Part shown: piece by piece, positions 11,521-23,010 of the stretch | Numbering within the stretch: position 1 is the stretch's first letter | Layout of the letters: the number at the start of each line of letters is the position of its first letter | NCBI GenBank assembly: GCA_020091685.1 | Contig: CM034602.1 | Coordinates: forward strand, 5,078,122-5,142,121 | Direction: 5' to 3' | Origin: Lutjanus erythropterus | Lineage: Eukaryota > Chordata > Actinopteri > Lutjaniformes > Lutjanidae | Length of the DNA: 64,000 nt | Program-made: the position numbers and the translations under genes | The notes under the pieces: model-generated | Database searches by the model: none | The model's input: the letters and a program-made list of their open reading frames with translations, nothing else | Told to the model about the DNA's origin: nothing

Positions 11521-12894
11521 AAGCTTTAAGTTTATCTAAAGAAGAAAAGTAAATTACCTCAACAAAAGATCAGTACTTTTTCAAAACTTGAATTTAAGAA
11601 TTTGAATTTGAAGAATTTGAACTTGTCTCAAAACCCCAAAAATCTGTTGCCTGGAAATTTAGAGTTTTCTCAGCTTTTTTGTTTTTACAGTGTACATTAC
11701 AACAGTGTTCTTATGTCCAAAGCTTCAGTATGAAACCAATATTTGAGAGTCACAGATGTTTAACAGAAAACTATTACAGTAGTCTATGGAAACACAGCAG
11801 TGGTGAGGATGACAACATAACAGAGGTTATAACTTGTGCTTCCTGCCTTAAGTGCTCTGGTGACAGACTGACAGGCTGCAGGCTGAACGAGTGGGTTTGA
11901 AAAGGGACAGGGAGGTGGAGAGGGACTTTATTTCATGTTTAAAATGTTCTACATGTTGAAACATGTTGAAAGTGACAATTTGACAATACATTTTTGCCAT
12001 TACAGAGAGAGTAATGCACTGAAAAAAGGTACAGTTGGGTGCCAAATTCAAGTTATTGGTTCAAATGTGAACAGCATCTATTGCTGGGATGATACACTTA
12101 AATGCTAGTATGACACTGTCAGTTTAGCAATTCTACAAGTATTGCAATTTTTGTTTGCTTTATTAGACCAAATCAGATCAAAAATGATACACAAGACTGT
12201 ATATCATAATCCAGATTTCTGACAACAATGCACATCACCTGTCAGTCAGTCTGAGTTCTATTTCAGTAGCATTGTTGCAAAACTGAATGTAATATAAATG
12301 CGTTTTCAAGTGAATTTAGCTGCTCCTGCTCATCAAGCCAGAACCACGAGAAAATAGAGTAAGATGTTTGGCCAAAATGAACAGAGCTCCTGAAAACTGC
12401 ACAAAGAGCCTTTAAATTAAGATTCATTCACACAGGGAAATGAACTTTGAAACTGAATTTGGAGTTTCAGCTTTGACCCTTTGAGGTTGCTGTAGCTGAT
12501 CGGTGTGGAGTGTTGAAGTCAGCTGAGAAAAAGATCGAGAAAACAATGTTGAGTCAGCAGCTTTTTGTTGCTTTCCACAAAGAAGGAAAATGAGCCTGAA
12601 AGTCTGAGCACATATGTTGTTTTATGTTAACCATGTGAAGAAAAGTGGATAATTTACTGCTATCGTAATGCTAATTTCTATTAGCACTTTAATAAGAATT
12701 CCCCCTTTTTGTGTTAGCAGCAAGATAATGGATTAAGTGTTAGTTATTATAATGTAAAAAAAGAAAAAATCATAATACTTCTCACACAAGTCAACATGCT
12801 CTCCGCCCTTTAACAGCAGACATTCCCTTTATTTAAACAGTCCCTGTTCTTTTACAGTGGCAATACACACAATCACATTTAAATGTTATTTCTT
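11521..12894. other. Unassigned AT-rich sequence
   Basis: Contains small local duplications (TTTGAA words near 11585-11620; ACATGTTGAA twice at about 11950-11969) and otherwise nothing recognisable. No frame above 73 codons. Confidence 0.35.
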
Positions 12895-13560
12895 CCATTA
12901 TGCTAGCAGCTTGAGAGCCATGACTCCGGTTCATAATTTGCATGACGAAGCAGGTGGAACTACTCCCACCTATGTAAATGCTATTCAGTGAGTGCAAGCG
13001 AATGGGCAACACAGGGGTGGTCCTTATTTACCCAGCTGTTACTGTAGGTTGAGTCAAATCAAACCGGCGCTCCCACAGTATTCCTGGCCTCACAGCAGCA
13101 TGAGTGGAGGAGGATTAGCTTGTATTACATGCTTTACTATGATGCTGGCTTGCACAAATCCTTTTCCTTCCTCTCTTCCTCTTCTCCTGCTGACTTAACA
13201 CTGGAGTGTGTACCGTAAACCGACGCCAGAAAAGCCCAGAAAGAACATCTCTCCTTGCAGTGAGTTATCAGATTTTATTGGGTGGACTATTTGCTTTTTA
13301 ATTAGACATAGAAGTAGGTACATGCAACAGTTATGCTGACCCCACAGAACCATTTATTTAACGACTATTGCTTTTGGACCTTCATCGTGTCCCCAGGGAT
13401 CATATTGTCACCTGGGTCCCCAAACGCCCTTGGCACTTAATTAATCAATTGATGTGATTGAGTGGCCTCTGTGTGTGAGACATAATGAGCTCCTGATTAA
13501 AATCGTTACAGGAGGACCTGTAGACACTGTCACGGTGATACTGAGCTCTGCAGTAATGTA
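12895..13560. other. Candidate conserved non-coding block
   Basis: Non-repetitive, compositionally balanced sequence with homeodomain-type words (TTAATTAATCAATTGAT near 13438-13454). No transposon signature is present. Suggestive of an enhancer-type element, but conservation is untested. Confidence 0.3.
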
Positions 13561-14614
13561 ACATTTTGTAAACCGGCCAAAAAGTGGAGAGGATGAACGT
13601 CATTAAATGATAACAGATAATGTTGATGTAAATGACTCTTGTTTTTTTGCATATGTAAAGACTTTTCTTTTCAAACAGATGTGATGCAGAGGGGTGCAGG
13701 CTATTGAACTACAAGGCTTGAAGTCCATTAATAAGACATACAAGCATAACTGGGAACTTAAATAGGCAAAGTTCATAGATAAGACACTTAAGAACACATT
13801 AATCTAAATCTCTTTAACTTCCCATTGCGCTTAAGGTCAATCCTTATCTTCACGGAGTGGCCACTGAAGAAGTAGGGCTTGGAAAGTTTGGATGTAGATT
13901 TAATCGTTATTCTTTTGTGCATAAATGAAAAAAAAAAAAGATTTAAACCCATCTTCCTGCTGATAATTCCCATAAGGCATAATTATTAAATAAGAAATAG
14001 GCTTGTTCCAACACCAGTATCAGAACAACTTTAAAATGTTGGTATCAGTATTGGAGAATCTGCAAGTCTATGCACCAATCCAAAAACCATCTCATTTATA
14101 AACCCCCAAACGGGACCCTACTACTTCCAGCAGCATTTTCTGTGCTTTTCTTTTTCCCTCCAGGATGGTGAAGTTATGTTGTAGGGCACTGGTTCCCAAA
14201 TCCCAAATACAGTCCTTTCATCGTAGACTTAGATCCACCCAACACAACTGTGATTAATTTAGAGAAATAATAAGACAATTAGTCATTTGGAAAATGTACA
14301 AGGAAGGAATTCTTAGAAGCTATATGACCATTATGGAGAAAACACTGTTAGCATTTTATTGCTCAATATTAACAAAATATAGACAATCAGATACTTTAAA
14401 ATGTACCTTTTTTTATGGCAATAGCAAAAGTAATTTGTCATACGAATATTTCCTTTGGGAGATGCTTAAACCCAATCATTCAAATGCATTTACAGCTGAA
14501 TAAAACTGGAAATAATGTTTGTACCAATGAGAGATAACAACTGATGTCAGAACAGAAAGCCTTGAATCAAAATTATTTATTACTTGAGCTGAAAACATTG
14601 CACCTCGCGCAAGT
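13561..14614. other. Unassigned sequence with possible decayed repeats
   Basis: Near 13995-14100 'ttggtatcagtattggag' wording looks like a decayed fish repeat of the 'ggtatcgg' type. Near 14188 GGCACTGGTTCCCAAA resembles a hAT end. Neither is strong enough to call. Confidence 0.3.
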
Positions 14615-14745
14615 GAGCTATTCATTCATCCGTCCTCTAAACCACTTGTCCTATTCAGGGTCACATGGGGCTGGAGCTTATCCCATCATGCACTGGGTGA
14701 GAAGTGCAGTACGCCCAGGAGAGGTCAGCAGTCTGTCATATCAGC
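14615..14745 (-). repeat. (GATG)-tailed dispersed repeat, 3' tail in reverse
   Basis: The plus strand reads 'cattcatccgtcctctaaac', then 'ttcagggtcaca', 'ggggctggagcttatccca' and 'gcactgggtgaga'. This series is one of the commonest repeats in teleost genomes, where the outer end is (ATCC)n, so the element is oriented on the minus strand. It is probably the 3' region of a LINE-type element. The copy is diverged. Confidence 0.55.
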
Positions 14746-15653
14746 AACAAGGTGACCAAGAAAGTTGATAATGCAAATTTTTACACACAGACAAGTGCCC
14801 ATATTCAAACACGAGGTAATGTAACAGAATATAGTTGATACAGCTGCAGAACAGATGTTCATGTACTCTATTTAATTTAATAATTGATCCTTATCTTGAG
14901 ATTCCAAGATGGTCCTGTTATCAAACCCCACACTCTATGACTCACATTTGTTTTTATTTTCAGTAAAGGCTGCTCAATAGGATTAGGCGGTGAGATTGAT
15001 GCCAGATAGAAGCATATGAAAATTCATTTAAAGACTAAATGCATCTGCTCTCATAAGAATAAAATCATTACACAAACATGCATCAACTAAATTCCACTGC
15101 ACACACGGAGATATCAGGTGGCTTTTTCTTTTCAGTAGTTTGAGTCAATATGCTTCAGCTTTCAGTCAGCTACCAACCCACCATGAAACGGGGATGGAGA
15201 CGGGGGATCGTGAAGATAAGCACTTCGGAAACGGATGGATGGAGTACTGGGAACATTGTTTGCCGAGTGACTCATGACGAGAGCGGGCTTGTCAATCATA
15301 ACAAAGATAATTAGAGTTTGATTTTCACTTGTAAGCTTTCATTGAATACTGTCCCTGTGAAATGAGTGGCCCCTTCAAATGCAAAGAAGGGACGATCGAT
15401 GCTTACATGCAAGCTTGAATGTGTATTAACTGATGGACACTGTGTGTGTGTGTGAGAGAGTAAAAACACCACACATCTTAAAAATAGGTGGTTTAACTCA
15501 TTTAACAGAAGTGTTTTATATGAAAGTGCATTAGTATATCTGCAAAAAAAATAATGGCAATATTGTAAGTATAATTGCAACAGTGTATTTGGCACACTTT
15601 TGTTAGATATAAATCAGATATGGACCAGTCAGTGTATTTAAGTCTGATATAGG
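14746..15653. other. Unassigned sequence with a GATG-type tail remnant
   Basis: At 15190-15245 'ggggatcgtgaagataagca' followed by 'acggatggatgga' resembles a plus-strand LINE tail with a short GATG run. A brief (GT)n tract is at about 15440-15455. The rest is unassigned. Confidence 0.35.
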
Positions 15654-15905
15654 TATCAAAATACTCGATACCAAAACGATAATCAAGGCTGAATCGATAC
15701 AGATTCAATACTCGATCATGCTGTTACAAAAACCATGAGACCCTCAGAGTTACTGTAAGTATTTCACCCTATGGTATTTACCGGGTCAATATTAATCTAT
15801 TATGTGTTAAAAATCTGCCCTGCACAATGCCCATGTATTATTCTAGTTCTCAAATGACAAACCATGATTTCACCAACAGGCCATTTACATGTAAATGTTA
15901 CTCTG
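15654..15905 (+). repeat. Dispersed repeat of unknown family, copy A
   Basis: Shares an ordered set of words with 40411-40672: ATACTCGATACCAAAA, AAACCATGAGACCC, GGGTCAA, a CTGCCC...ACAA...GCCC block, CCCATGTATTATT and ACAAACCATGATTT. Both copies are on the plus strand. The homologous length is about 250 bp. There is no open frame and I do not recognise the family. Confidence 0.6.
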
Positions 15906-16112
15906 ACAGTCCAATCAGAAATGGTTTTGTTGCCATGTAGGTTTTCACTTTCAAGGAATTAGCTGTGGCATGTTAGTGCATAACAAACATGGTGCTAATG
16001 ATATAAAAGATTAAGGCGGGTGCTGTTGGATAAAACCACATAAATAGAAAAGCAGAGAGTAGACGATAAACACAAGAGAAAACAAAAATGTACAAACAAT
16101 CACTGCAAACAA

Positions 16113-16256
16113 TATGAAGTCCACAATCATCTCCGCCGTCTTTAGAACGTCGAGCTCCGAGTTGTTCTCGCTGCAGCAGGTCACCAGACAGTCGATCTCC
16201 CACCTGTAGGCTGACTCATCCCCACCGCAGACGAGTCCAATCACAGTTTTTGTCTT
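16113..16256 (-). pseudogene. LINE reverse transcriptase fragment (L2/CR1-like)
   Basis: The minus strand encodes about 45 residues reading TVIGLV, then GGDESAYRWEIDCLV, a cysteine/asparagine stretch, and LKTAEMIVDF. These blocks match the part just after the catalytic YADD box in fish LINE reverse transcriptases of the L2/CR1 kind: 'TVIGLI..GDESAYR.EV..L..WC..NNL.LN..KT.E.IVDFR'. The YADD box itself is not readable. Similarity ends abruptly at about 16113, and the following residues are unrelated hydrophobic sequence. It is a dead 5'-truncated scrap. Confidence 0.7.
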
Positions 16257-16779
16257 TGTTTATTCAGGGGCTTTATGATCACCATTATCTAAATTTACAG
16301 TGAGAGCTGGCTGTTCCATCTGACACTATAGAGCCCGGTTCAGACGTGACCTGCAGATGTTAGCAGCCCTGTGCTGCTGGAGCCTCTCGAGGAGTTTTGT
16401 TCTGATCTGATGTACTGCACTTCATGAACATACAGTAGTATAGAGGAGAGAGGAAAAAGAAGACAGACAGGAGGGAAATGACAGAAAGACACAGAGTCAC
16501 TGAGTGCGCAGTTCAGTCAGAGGCTGAACTGAACCGTAACACAGTCTCGCTAAATGCACGAGCTTTGGGAAATTCTAATTCTGAACATTTTTTTAACAAA
16601 AAAAAAAAAAAAAACAGCATTAAAAACACCTACATTTCTGTATACCATGCAACACTACTTACAACAAGTACAAATGTGAAAATAGTTTGTTGAATTGACT
16701 AAATTAATGCAGATGTTAATCACAAATTTCATCAGAGAGACTTTCATCAGCAAAGGTTGTTGTTTTACAGTGAAGAAAA
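16257..16779. other. Unassigned sequence with an A17 tract
   Basis: Non-coding sequence with a 17-bp A run at 16598-16614. No retrotransposon body precedes the A run, so I do not read it as a SINE or LINE tail. Confidence 0.4.
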
Positions 16780-16885
16780 TAACTTTCATGATCCCACGCT
16801 ACATCACAACATCATCAAACTACGGATTTTATTACTGTTTTAACATGAGAGAGACCCCTAGTGGCAGAAAACAGTAATTGTTTAT
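16780..16885 (+). repeat. Dispersed repeat, paired with 29110-29235
   Basis: Ordered shared words with 29110-29235 on the same strand: 'catgat.c', 'ctac.tca', 'catc.tcaaa.tac', 'ttattgttttaa' and 'tgaga.agacccc'. From memory this belongs to a teleost repeat with 'gacccctag.ggcag' near its end. A weak CTCF-like word (minus strand, GCCACTAGGGG) falls at 16855-16865. Confidence 0.5.
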
Positions 16886-17559
16886 GCCAAAAAACATCAT
16901 AATTAAAAAAAACACATTTCAAACAATCTAGTAAAAAGCAGTAAACAAGACTTAAAACTCACCAAAGAGCTAATTGGCACAATTACGGCACATTTAAGTA
17001 TTTCGTGGGGTTGATTAAGACTGATTGGTGGAAAATTACAGCACAACTAAATTTGTGCCATCATCAGCTGTCAAGGTTTTTTTTTTTTTTCATAACTGTG
17101 ACTAATTTTACTCTCAATTTGTTTTGCACAGTATGTCTGAGATTTTTCAGCTTCCACTTTCTGGTGAAAACTGGTGTTATAAAGTGAAAATACATAGTTG
17201 ACTCTGTTACACTGTATGTGTTATGTCCACCTGACATGTAGCTGAGAGCCGTGTTAAGAAACCCTCTGAGGAAAAAAAACCACTGCTTTTGGACCAGCCT
17301 TAGTAACAGAAGCGCATAGAAATCCAACATATAAATGATAAGTTTTAATGAAGCCACCAAGGCAGCCTCCAGGGGACACTTTTCCAAAACGGTTTCTGTT
17401 GAGCCTGACATCTTTCCAATAGCCCTGCTCCAGTCAATACATTTCTGCGTGGGTCATTGGCCACAGACTACATCGAGCTCCATCAGTTACAAAAGTGGCT
17501 CCCCTAAAAACTTTGATGTGCCGAGAAAAAACTAAAAATCTTAAAGAAAGGGAGTCGAG
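16886..17559. other. Unassigned intergenic sequence
   Basis: Includes a T14 run at 17077-17090. A 115-codon minus-strand frame (17064-17411) has no recognisable domain and includes the translated homopolymer, so I treat it as chance. Confidence 0.35.
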
Positions 17560-18240
17560 CTGCACTGATGAATTCCCCCTCCCCTCCTGCTTAATTCCAG
17601 ACTAATGGTCACATGCTTTTTTATGGAACAAGAAATTGAGGGCAGAGTATCTGGTTATTAATGCGTTTGAAGAGCCATTTATATTCTCACAATATCATAC
17701 TTAAGAATGATGTGACTTTATTGTCTGTGAAGTCGATTCTATTGTCAGGAAATTAGAGAAAGATTGAATATTCCTGCATAAGAACCAATCCGTGCCTTAT
17801 AAATGGGATATTTTCAGGTTTTACTTTGTAGCTGAGTCATGTTTGAAGCCACTGGAAATTGATGGATTCATATCCATTTGGATAATTTTCTAAGCAGAAT
17901 TCACTGCTCAAAAGAGCTTACATTAATTAGACTTAGCACTGTGTGACTAACAGCACCTCTTATCTCTTAAATCACTGGCAAGCATTTGCTTTTTGTTTAA
18001 CTCTGGTGCAGATATTTGCTGGAGAGACTCTGGTCATTTGTTTTCAATAGAACGAGCATCAGATTTGAAGGCTTCAAAATTCATGCTGCATCTGTAACAG
18101 CCTGTTCGCCATAATTTGTTTGACTTCAAAGTAAGTTTCATTAAAGTTATCTTTAAAAAGTGCCTGATGAATTAAATCCATCAGCACACTTCAAGAGAAA
18201 TCAAACTTGAATGCTTTGCTTGATGAATCAAGTATTTAAA
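17560..18240. other. Candidate conserved non-coding block
   Basis: About 680 bp of non-repetitive, AT-rich but low-redundancy sequence without frames. It has homeodomain-like words (ATTAATTAGAC near 17920) and no transposon signature. It is among the most CNE-like blocks in the window by texture. The call rests on texture alone. Confidence 0.35.
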
Positions 18241-19587
18241 AAACAACAAAAGTGAAATTTCTGATTATTTATTTAGTCAAATCAAATAAAAAAGCTCTTT
18301 CAACTGAAATAGCAAGTATATCTGAACCAATTCAATCAGTGATATTTTTAAATTTCATCTTAAATCTATTTTAGCAAGTTGCTCACATTGTGTCCCCTGT
18401 CACATCAACAGACGTGCATTTACCCCTTATCTACCCTCGCTGTCATTTGCTTGAATGCTTTTCAACCCTTGACTTGTTCTAACATACCATTACGGATGAG
18501 GAGGAAAAGGAGGATTTCTGAAGTGAATGGTGTCAAAACTGTTTGCTTTTTGCTCCATCAAGAAAAGCCTGGAAGCGGCTTTGGTGCTTACGTCTACCAG
18601 TTGACATCTTTACCACATTATGGTTCATGGGTCGTTTCGAGGTTGTCTGGTGCAGATGTATCAGGCGGTATCTGAGTAAACCTCGGCCCCCTTTTCTTTA
18701 TCTCCCCATTGCAGCTTTCGATTCCTCGCTGGAAAAAAAAAAAAAAAAGGAAAGAGTCTTCACAACCCCCTGACGTTTCAAGCAATTGCAATATCAGCAA
18801 AAAGGGGCTGAAGTAAATATACTGTGGTATTGATCGGTCACGCATTAGCATTTTAGTAGATTAAGTGGGGAAACCGTGGGGGTGTTCAGTTTTTCCATTT
18901 TGCCGTCAAAGTGTCAGTCATCAATCTTTTCACATGCATGCGCATGTGCACACCTCGTCAGCCATCTCTGTAAATGAAGACAACGAACTGACAAATGCAG
19001 CCACCCACCAAATATTAGAATCCTCGGGGCAGACATTTCCCCTTCCTTGTTTGTATTAAAACCAGATCCAGGTCGGATTTTTAACTCGCATAGCAGTTCA
19101 ACAGTGCATCGATGCTGCAACTGCATGGAGCCTGTGTGAAAAATCATGCTGAATGTCCCATGACAGCAGTTGTGTTCTGGTAGTTAAGGGGCAGTTATAG
19201 GGCTGTGAGGATAAATTGAGGAAATTGTAGATGTCAATGGGAGTAGACAGTCGCTCCAAAACAGAATGTCCAATATTTGTGAAAGCATTTCCAAACACTT
19301 CAGGGAGAACTGCAACACAAAGGCAATTCTCTCATAATTTGACAATGACACGATATGATTTGCAATTAAAAACTTACTGAATTGACATTAAAATGTTGAT
19401 TAAAAGTAATCAAAAAATAAAGGAAAACATTCACTACAATTATAAAATATTACTAAATGTTCAAGCTTTGTTTGTTATTGTCCTTCAGTGCGTCTTCACA
19501 TGCATCAGTAAGTTTTTCAAATCAAACTGAAGCCTCGATCTTATTCTACACTTTGTGTCAAACTGTTAAATTATAATGAATGGAAAA
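18241..19587. other. Unassigned sequence with an A16 tract
   Basis: An A16 run lies at 18733-18748. Short frames (up to 98 codons, 18379-18675) have no recognisable product. Nothing else is seen. Confidence 0.35.
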
Positions 19588-20508
19588 TACAACCCCAGTT
19601 CAAAAAAAGTTGGACACTGTGTCAAACTTAAAAACAGACTGCCTATATAAAACTGAATACAGTACAAGGACCTGATATTTAATGTTCAAAATGATCAAAT
19701 GTATTGTTTTTTTGTGATTATAGGCCGACACTCATTTTGACTTTGATGTCTGCAACACGTTCCAAAAAAAGTTGGGAGGTTCTGAAAGTGAAATTCTTTC
19801 CCATTCATACTTGATATGCTCAACAGTCAGGGGTCTTTGTTCTTGTATTTTGCATTTCACACATTTTCAATAGGAGACGGGTCTAAGCTAAGTTGCTGTG
19901 ACACTTGCAGAATGTGTCTTGGTGTTGTCGTGCTGAAATAACCACTGGCGTTCCTGAAAAAGACGTTGCCTGGATGGCAGCATATGTTGCTCCAAAACCT
20001 GTTTGCCTTTCTGCACCAATGGTGGAAATGATGCCAGCGATTTCCAAAAACTATTTGAAATGTGCACTCTTCAGACCACAGCACATTTTTTGACTTTGTG
20101 TAACTCAGTCTCAGATGAGCTCAGACCCCAAGTGAAGTCTGTGGCGTTTCTGGATGTTGATATATGGCTTTCACTTTACAGAGAAGAGTCTTAACTGGCA
20201 TTTGTAGGTGCAGCCACAACCCAGTGGTTGGACAGTGGTTTTCCAAAATGTTCCCAAGCACATTTACTAATAACCTATACTATCATGTTGGTTTTTAAAT
20301 GCCTGAGGGGTCAAAGGTCATGGGTGTTCAATGTTGGCTTTCAGCTTCGCCCCTTACGTGCAGAGATCTCAACTTTTTTGAGAAGTGTTACAGGCATCAA
20401 ATTCAATAAAACTGAAAGGTTTGAACATACTGTTTTCAACTAAATATAGGGAAAAAGAATTCAAATCATTGTATTCCATTCTTATATGGGTTTTACACAA
20501 TATTCAAA
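19588..20508 (-). mobile_element. Tc1/mariner-type transposon, internally deleted (copy B)
   Basis: Starts at TA (19588-19589) followed by CAACCCCAGTTC, which fits a Tc1-type TA target and terminal sequence. The interior contains a decayed transposase on the minus strand. The right side ends near TTTTACACAAT without its terminal inverted repeat, so that end is lost. About 920 bp remain of an element I recall as roughly 1.5 kb. Words shared with copies A and C confirm the family within the window. Confidence 0.8.
19860..20345 (-). pseudogene. Decayed Tc1-type transposase (copy B)
   Basis: The minus strand encodes, with frameshifts and gaps, a stretch ending in DPSPIENV. Upstream are LWSEECTFQIVFGN and FWSNICCHPGNVF, the last shared with copy C as FWSNICCHPDNVF. 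These blocks belong to the catalytic DDE region of Tc1/IS630-type transposases. The N-terminal helix-turn-helix region is reduced to a short DNA-level trace around 20290-20345. No intact protein could be made. Confidence 0.75.
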
Positions 20509-21859
20509 AATATTATCTGTAAAGCTGTTGTATGAGAAGAACCAAAAACATTGTAAGACACAATATGAAGCCAACTTTCATGACTTAACAAGCAAAATAT
20601 GCCACTGTACCATCAATGTATCGCCAATAACTACTGCTACCACTGCTGATAATTGTACAACAGCAGCCCTTCAAAATAAGGGGTTTACTGATGGCTATAA
20701 AACAATTATGCTGTTTAGAGAAAACACATTCCCACGAGGAGTCTCCCTGAAGTTCCCTCGAGAACATTTGAAAAATGTATGCGCGGCTCTTCCTCTTCTT
20801 TTATTCCTCAAACACGCACAAAGAACGTATAATGAAATCCACTGGGAGAGCAGGAGGTCATCTGGTTTAGTTCTGGTTCAACCTTGACCTACTTCACAAA
20901 ACAGCCATTAACAATGAGGAATATCAAGGAGGAAAGAAACAAACAAGCTAAACACTTAAAAAAAGAAGGTTCTGCAGGCTCTTTTGGTGAAGGACTTCAA
21001 CAGGAAACCATTGAAAATGCGGCTTGAGTGAACTGTGGTTCAAAACTTTCTCAATTAAAGGTTATTCTTTCTAAAAACAGAGCTGACCTTTGTACCTTGG
21101 ACAAAAAATACTCTTTACATTTCACATGATTGGATCCAGAGCTCATTTAGCATTTCATTCTTGTTCTAAGAAGGACAAGCAGCCACTCTACTTTCCTTAC
21201 ATGCAATGAAAGCACCAGTGTTTCAGTGGGATCTCATTTCCTTCAGGAAATGCCAGCTTTATAAACCTAGGAATTACATTCATATTATTAAACAAAATGT
21301 GCAGCTTACAATTTAAGTTCAAAGCCGATTTCTAGGCAGTGGTGTGACCTTTATGTAGCGCATTTGACTTTGAGTGAAAACCCGAACGTACAATGCAAAG
21401 TTTGCCATATTCATTTTCTATGGGTCATGAGAGGTTTATTGTATTCTCAGGGACCCCTTTTATGTACTGTGTCCCTGGCCTCTGAGATAGCAGACAAACA
21501 AAAAACAAAGTGCTGCTCGGCACAAATGGACTGCATTTTTGTAGCATTATCTACCTTAATGGACAAAGTGCTTCACAATTCTGCCTTTCATTCACCCGTT
21601 CAGATGCCGATGACGACGGAGCTGCCACGCAGGACACTGGCCTGTCCATCAGGACTGCTCTACCTCAGCTGCCGGCATGTAAAAAAGGTTGAAGAAAGGT
21701 AAGCTGCTTTATTTGCACAATGTTTGCTAATGAGCATGTCACTCCTATGCAACAAACAGGAAGACTTTTAAACCAATGTCCAACTGTAGATGCCTTGATG
21801 TTCTTCCAGGCTGTTGTTTCTGTCTTTTTATTTACACCCGACAGTTTTAATGTAGGTGG
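20509..21859. other. Unassigned intergenic sequence
   Basis: Contains a 133-codon frame on the plus strand (20486-20887) and a 112-codon frame (21364-21702). Neither shows a domain, and both lack splice or promoter context. No repeat termini are recognised. Confidence 0.3.
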
Positions 21860-21996
21860 AGGTAGTCCAAGGATAAATACCCGAGGGCAGACGGGCAAAC
21901 TAATGGAGATAATACCAGATATAGTTTGTATGACCTCTTTCCAGATTTTTTTTTTTATTTTTGAGCAGCTCCATAGGCAGTGGAACAATGTGCCTT
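21860..21996 (-). pseudogene. L1-type LINE ORF2 C-terminal fragment
   Basis: The minus strand encodes FHCLWSCSKIKK, then IWKEVIQTISGI, then a proline-containing stretch ending in VFILGL. This follows the pattern at the C-terminal end of L1-clade ORF2 proteins ('HCFW.C.KI..FW..V...I....' with a downstream '..LG'). The A-rich codon run for 'KIKKK' stands where 'KI..FW' is expected. Similarity fades toward 21860. The fragment is short and dead; the clade assignment is by motif. Confidence 0.6.
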
Positions 21997-22689
21997 CATT
22001 TAATACGTGGATCAGGACAAAACATTAAAACAAAGTATATCATTGTCATTACACATATCCGTAACTTTGCTAATCCCTCTCTCTGATCAGAGTCTAAAGT
22101 TATGGTCACCTCTGCCTGTAGACTCTGGGTTATGGGCATTTTTTAGTGGGTTTCTCGATGTATCAGTATATGAATATAGCTTTACAGGTAAAGGAGACGC
22201 ATGATCTATTTTTTTCGCATGGCTGCTACCAGAGAAAGTTTGGAAGTCCTCCCCTTTCTCATAGCAAGTAAGTCTTGGGCATTTTGACATCTTGGACTTT
22301 TCAGAACTGACCAACATCAACATTCTGCCTGGTGATAGCAAAGGCAAATACGTACTAGAATTAAAAAAAAATGTTCCTAAAAAGGAGCTGCCATTCCTAC
22401 CAGAATAAGAACTAATGTGTGAAAATGAATGGCAGCACAAATCAGACACCGACTGCCTTCTAACCACGTACTCTGAGCTATCTTTGAGTGTCACAATGTC
22501 TGCCGCTTCCTTATTTCCACATGTGGGTGTTCCTGACATGGTATGGATCAATCATCTGTTTTATGGAGGCATTGTAACGCTGATTTTTTTTCACACCCTT
22601 TCCCCACAAATATCCTTGGACCTGCCACGATCATTTGCATGCCGCATAGAGCCCTGGGTTGACAGCTTTGAGTTATGACAGATAGTAGA
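21997..22689. other. Unassigned sequence
   Basis: A 154-codon minus-strand frame (22087-22551) covers much of it. Its peptide is Ser/Lys-rich with no domain. It could be an old repeat lying next to the L1-like fragment, but I cannot name it. Confidence 0.3.
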
Positions 22690-23010
22690 GCCGGCATTCC
22701 TGGGAATGTGACACAATATTCTGCAGTCTGAGGTCTAATGGAATCTCAGCAATCAGATCCCTTTGATGCATCCACAAGGCCCATAGCCAATGAGACAGGA
22801 GGAAGAGCACCTTAAAAATGAATGAACTTGAAAATGAGAAGGTTAACATGATTTATGCTGAAACATAGCGGGGGGAAAGCTCATTGAAATGATGAGGAGC
22901 GCCCTTGGAATTCATTTGTTCTGAGCGACGTTCGGTAGGATGGGATGCCATTCGTCTTCATCGTTCATCATCTGTCTATCGTCTTCCGATCTTTGAATGA
23001 CAGGAGAGCC
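22690..23010. other. Candidate conserved non-coding block
   Basis: Non-repetitive, balanced composition, no frame, no transposon words. CNE-like by texture only. Confidence 0.25.

Noticed and set aside
14186-14200. GGCACTGGTTCCCAAA as a hAT terminus
   Set aside because: Only about 12 bases fit and the following sequence does not match any terminus I know.
15973-16244. Possible small membrane protein (hydrophobic minus-strand frames)
   Set aside because: The N-terminal part is a LINE reverse transcriptase scrap and the hydrophobic remainder is unrelated frame extension.
16598-16614. A17 run as a retroposon tail
   Set aside because: No SINE or LINE body upstream and no target duplication visible.
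22087-22551. 154-codon minus-strand frame near the L1-like fragment
   Set aside because: Tested by eye against LINE blocks without a match. Ser/Lys-rich and not recognisable.
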